64,000 nt of DNA, from NCBI GenBank assembly GCA_964058845.1, contig CAXKVR010000044.1, positions 288,162 to 352,161 of the forward strand, written 5' to 3'. This document shows positions 61,401 to 64,000 of the stretch, piece after piece. This stretch comes from Carex sylvatica. Its lineage: Eukaryota; Streptophyta; Magnoliopsida; Poales; Cyperaceae. The notes beneath the pieces were generated by a model. That model did no database searches, was not told the origin of the DNA, and was given only the letters and a program-made list of their open reading frames with translations. The translations under genes were made by a program, and so were the position numbers. Numbering within the stretch: the first letter of the stretch is position 1; the number at the start of each line of letters is the position of its first letter.

Positions 61401-64000
61401 GCATCTAGCCGACAGCATGCTCATGAATTCATGCAATGGGTGCTTTTCATCAATTATCTTAAGCAATTCAGCCTTCACAAATAAGAATATTGTTAGAAAT
61501 AACCAAAACAATGAAGGGTACAAACTTTTAAAAAACAGTATGATTAACAGTAAAAGAACCAAAAGTTACCCGAACAGAACATGCTTGTTGGAATGGTGTG
61601 GCTGGATCAAGCAAGGTGCTTAGCAATTTCCAAACATTGGCATCTTTAAATTGGTTGAGTGCAATTAAGCTCTCTTCTGCCTTTGAATGATCGTGAAATA
61701 AACGGGACATGCTCCTAAAGCACACAGATATTCTCTTCTGAAGATCATGTGCCTCTTCCTGTATTTAGAGAATTAACAAATTAAATAATAGGCCAGTTAA
61801 AAAGAAGACAATTATTTGCTATAATAACTCAAAAACAAAGTATATTGATAAATGATAATAACAATGACAACGACAATAATTACCTGAGATGTCTGTCTAA
61901 GGGCAAGGTACTTTTGCACCTCCTGCTGTAACCTGAAATCATATGCCAGCAACACTAAAATCCACTATATACCTATTCTTTTCAGAACACCACGTAATTA
62001 AAGGAATTATGGTGAAAAGCAAACCGCTGTTTCTGGATTAGAATCTGCTCGAGGGCCTTTGTCTCAATCTTATCAAAACCGGAAAAAGCCCTTACCCAGT
62101 GTTTTGCTCTGTCCTTAATAGAGAACTCACCCGGGAAATAATCAATCATAATGAGTTCTATTGTTTCCGGCCTGAACACATTTTAGAAAAGAGATCAGAA
62201 TAATTTTAATATGTTTCTCCTATGACACATAACATTTATTTCTAGGAAAGAATGTATATATCTCCTACCTAAAATCCTTGTCATAGAGACACTTCAATAT
62301 CTTTCCTGGTATCCATTCAAATTCCTTGCCATCTTTTGAACTGTCAGTGCTTTTCTCACAGTAAAGCCGGTATATGTCAGCAAGCCTCTTCATGGTGTAT
62401 TTCTTGACAGATATCTACAACTCAGCCAAAATATTCTCATTAAAATTTTCTGTACGAAAGGCAAAAAATCTAATTCCTGGAATTAAACAAAAGTTTTGAG
62501 AACAAACCGATGTATCACGAAGTCGCTTTGCAACTAATTCGATAGTCTCAGCTTGAATTTCTTCAAACTTATGGTGAGCTACGTCACAAATTGCCGCAAC
62601 TACCTTCTTTCGAACATTATCATCAAAGTCTAACAACCTATCACAGAGTGCCTCTGCATATGTGACCCATACTAATTAATTAACAAAGACAATAGATTCT
62701 CATGTGCTTACAACAGAGAAGGGTAATGCTCTTCCAAATAAAAGAAACCCTTCTTTGACTAGCTAGAATAGATGAAAAGAGAAAGCAAAAGAAGACAAAA
62801 GAATGTACGGATTATTTGAGAAGCTTCAGGCCGAGAAGGGTGTGAGATGAGGCAATTCTTCAAATGCTCAATCACCGAAATGCGCAAATCAACTACTCGA
62901 TCAGTCAACCGCTTCAAAAACTCTAAGAAAAGGGGCTGAAACGACTCTAAGATGGGAACCCCAGGTAGAGAAATTAGCTCCCCTATCAATTCGACTGCTT
63001 TACTACGCACTTCAAGCTTGTCTGTCTATAAGTTACAAAAAGATATAGATAAACTTTGCTTTTCTGACTCGCAACAAAGTAAAGGATAAAAAAATTTCAA
63101 GCATCTCAGCTAAGGGATGCAATGCAACTAAGTAAAGGCCAAACGGAACAGATGTACCTTAATATATAAGGAAATATTAGATAAATAATAAATAAGAAGA
63201 TTTCTGAAATTGTAGGTATTGTATGCTCTGACTGATACATTACTAAAATCCTATAATAAGGATCCACCACTGTATTAAAGACTTCTACTGGTAGAAATTT
63301 TTTAATAAGAATCAGGACGTGGAAAAAAAAAAGGGCAGCAGAAGGTGGGGTGGGGGAGAGTGGCGAGGTTGCTTTACCAGTAATTCTCCAGTAATAAACG
63401 GAACTATTCCTGTCAGAATCTGGGGTCCAGACTGGTACAGATCAAATATGACTTCATGATGGTCAATCGTATTGCTCAAGAATGCACCTTCACCAGAAAT
63501 TGATGAGACGAGAAATTGCTTAATTGGTGACTCAAGCTTTTCTACACAGTTCTCTATAACACTCTTGGCAAGCCTCCTTGCAGCCAAAGAAAAACCCTAG
63601 ATTGTCCAAACAACACAAGTATAAAGGCCAAAATAAAAAAAGATAAAAAAATTGAATGTAATCAAATAGAAGGAGAGGAAAGGAACTGACAGGCTTTTTT
63701 CTGCCCAAAGCAGATAAAATAGTAAGCAAAAGGTTTTCTTGTATCTCTTCGCTTTCTTCAATAATTACAACCATAATTGTTTGCATTGCACTTACAACAC
63801 TTTGCGAGTGATCATCACTGTGACAGTAACCAAAAACAAAAGTGAACAGTAAAACTAGGCATAAGTGAAAATCATAGACCAATCTGACATTGGATTATAT
63901 GTTAGGTTCTAGAATTGTACCTCACAACACTGAAGAAATTATGAAACATCTCATTTATGAGATCATTGCAATCAAGATCAAGCATCACAACACACGATCT
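55482..64000 (-). CDS. PDS5A: Sister-chromatid cohesion protein PDS5, partial (5' end outside)
   Basis: About 29 exons read leftward from the window edge to a stop at 55482. The first visible exons (64000-63921, 63820-63689, 63597-63380, 63028-62810, 62660-62510) carry HEAT-repeat sequence typical of long PDS5: SCVVMLDLDCNDLINEMFHN, VVIIEESEEIQENLLLTILS, FLKRLTDRVVDLRISVIEHL, LLDFDDNVRKKVVAAICDVA. HEAT exons continue to about 58090. A large charged exon follows (57436-56955, many Lys/Ser with nuclear-signal-like KRKR), then a Tudor domain across two exons (KRIKVWWPLDKKYYSGIVGS, then YTILYDDGDKEVLNL, 56823-56340) and an acidic tail with an AT-hook (KPKGRPKKTP, near 55760). PDS5 binds cohesin and regulates its loading, release and repair role. 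The final exon could be spliced further, since CTG/GTAATT at the stop is a possible donor. The paralogue letter is inferred from length and HEAT content. Confidence 0.92.
60556..60766. mobile_element. hAT MITE in a PDS5 intron
   Basis: A 211-bp element with ends CAGGGTAGGAGCCAG and ATCCGCCCCTG (complement CAGGGGCGGAT). A perfect 8-bp duplication GTTGCAGT flanks it (60548-60555 and 60767-60774). Inside, GGGGGTCAAAA and GGGGGTCAATTGACCCTC words recur. Confidence 0.92.

Overview
The window is AT-rich nuclear DNA from a flowering plant, most likely a eudicot. The evidence is intron-rich plant genes (AGD12-type ARF-GAP, MFT, plant ALKBH2, a long PDS5) among plant transposon classes: CACTA, MULE, hAT MITEs, a plant L1-type LINE, and solo LTRs of Ty3/gypsy appearance. 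I cannot name the species.

Layout. 1-5.9 kb: a frameshifted Cys-rich gene fragment, a roughly 104-bp tandem array, and a 2.5-kb solo LTR inserted into that array. 5.9-16.5 kb: two minus-strand genes, a PGG-domain membrane protein and an eight-exon AGD12-like ARF-GAP/C2 gene whose introns hold several MITEs and a hAT element. 17.5-24 kb: a decayed MULE carrying a plant-mobile-domain (PMD) gene that converges on the 5' part of a transposase; the PMD exon is split by a second solo LTR. 26-45.3 kb: a 19.3-kb stack of nested transposons, resolved layer by layer from target-site duplications (TSDs). A MITE was split by a MULE-like element; that holds a 14.4-kb CACTA element and a 3.7-kb fold-back MULE. 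The CACTA holds a dead LINE (itself interrupted by an LTR-like insertion), an IQD gene fragment, a tRNA-derived retroposon and a third solo LTR. The fold-back MULE holds a MITE that holds a 1.15-kb palindrome. 46.3-50.1 kb: convergent ALKBH2 (+) and MFT (-). 50.1-55.5 kb: no gene recognised. 55.5-64 kb: the 3' part of a long PDS5 gene (-), whose 5' end lies beyond the window.

The intact host genes are functionally unrelated: ARF-linked membrane traffic or lipid binding (AGD12), alkylated-DNA repair (ALKBH2), seed or flowering signalling (MFT) and sister-chromatid cohesion (PDS5). They do not form a pathway. The unusual content is in the transposons: three full-length solo LTRs with perfect TSDs, a hairpin-prone GTGCGG...CCGCAC module shared by those LTRs and found inverted in a different LTR-like insertion, a PMD-MULE, and a long palindrome built of GGTGCACC plus T-tract repeats. 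All coordinates, TSDs and exon joins were read by eye; family names rest on recalled protein and terminal motifs.
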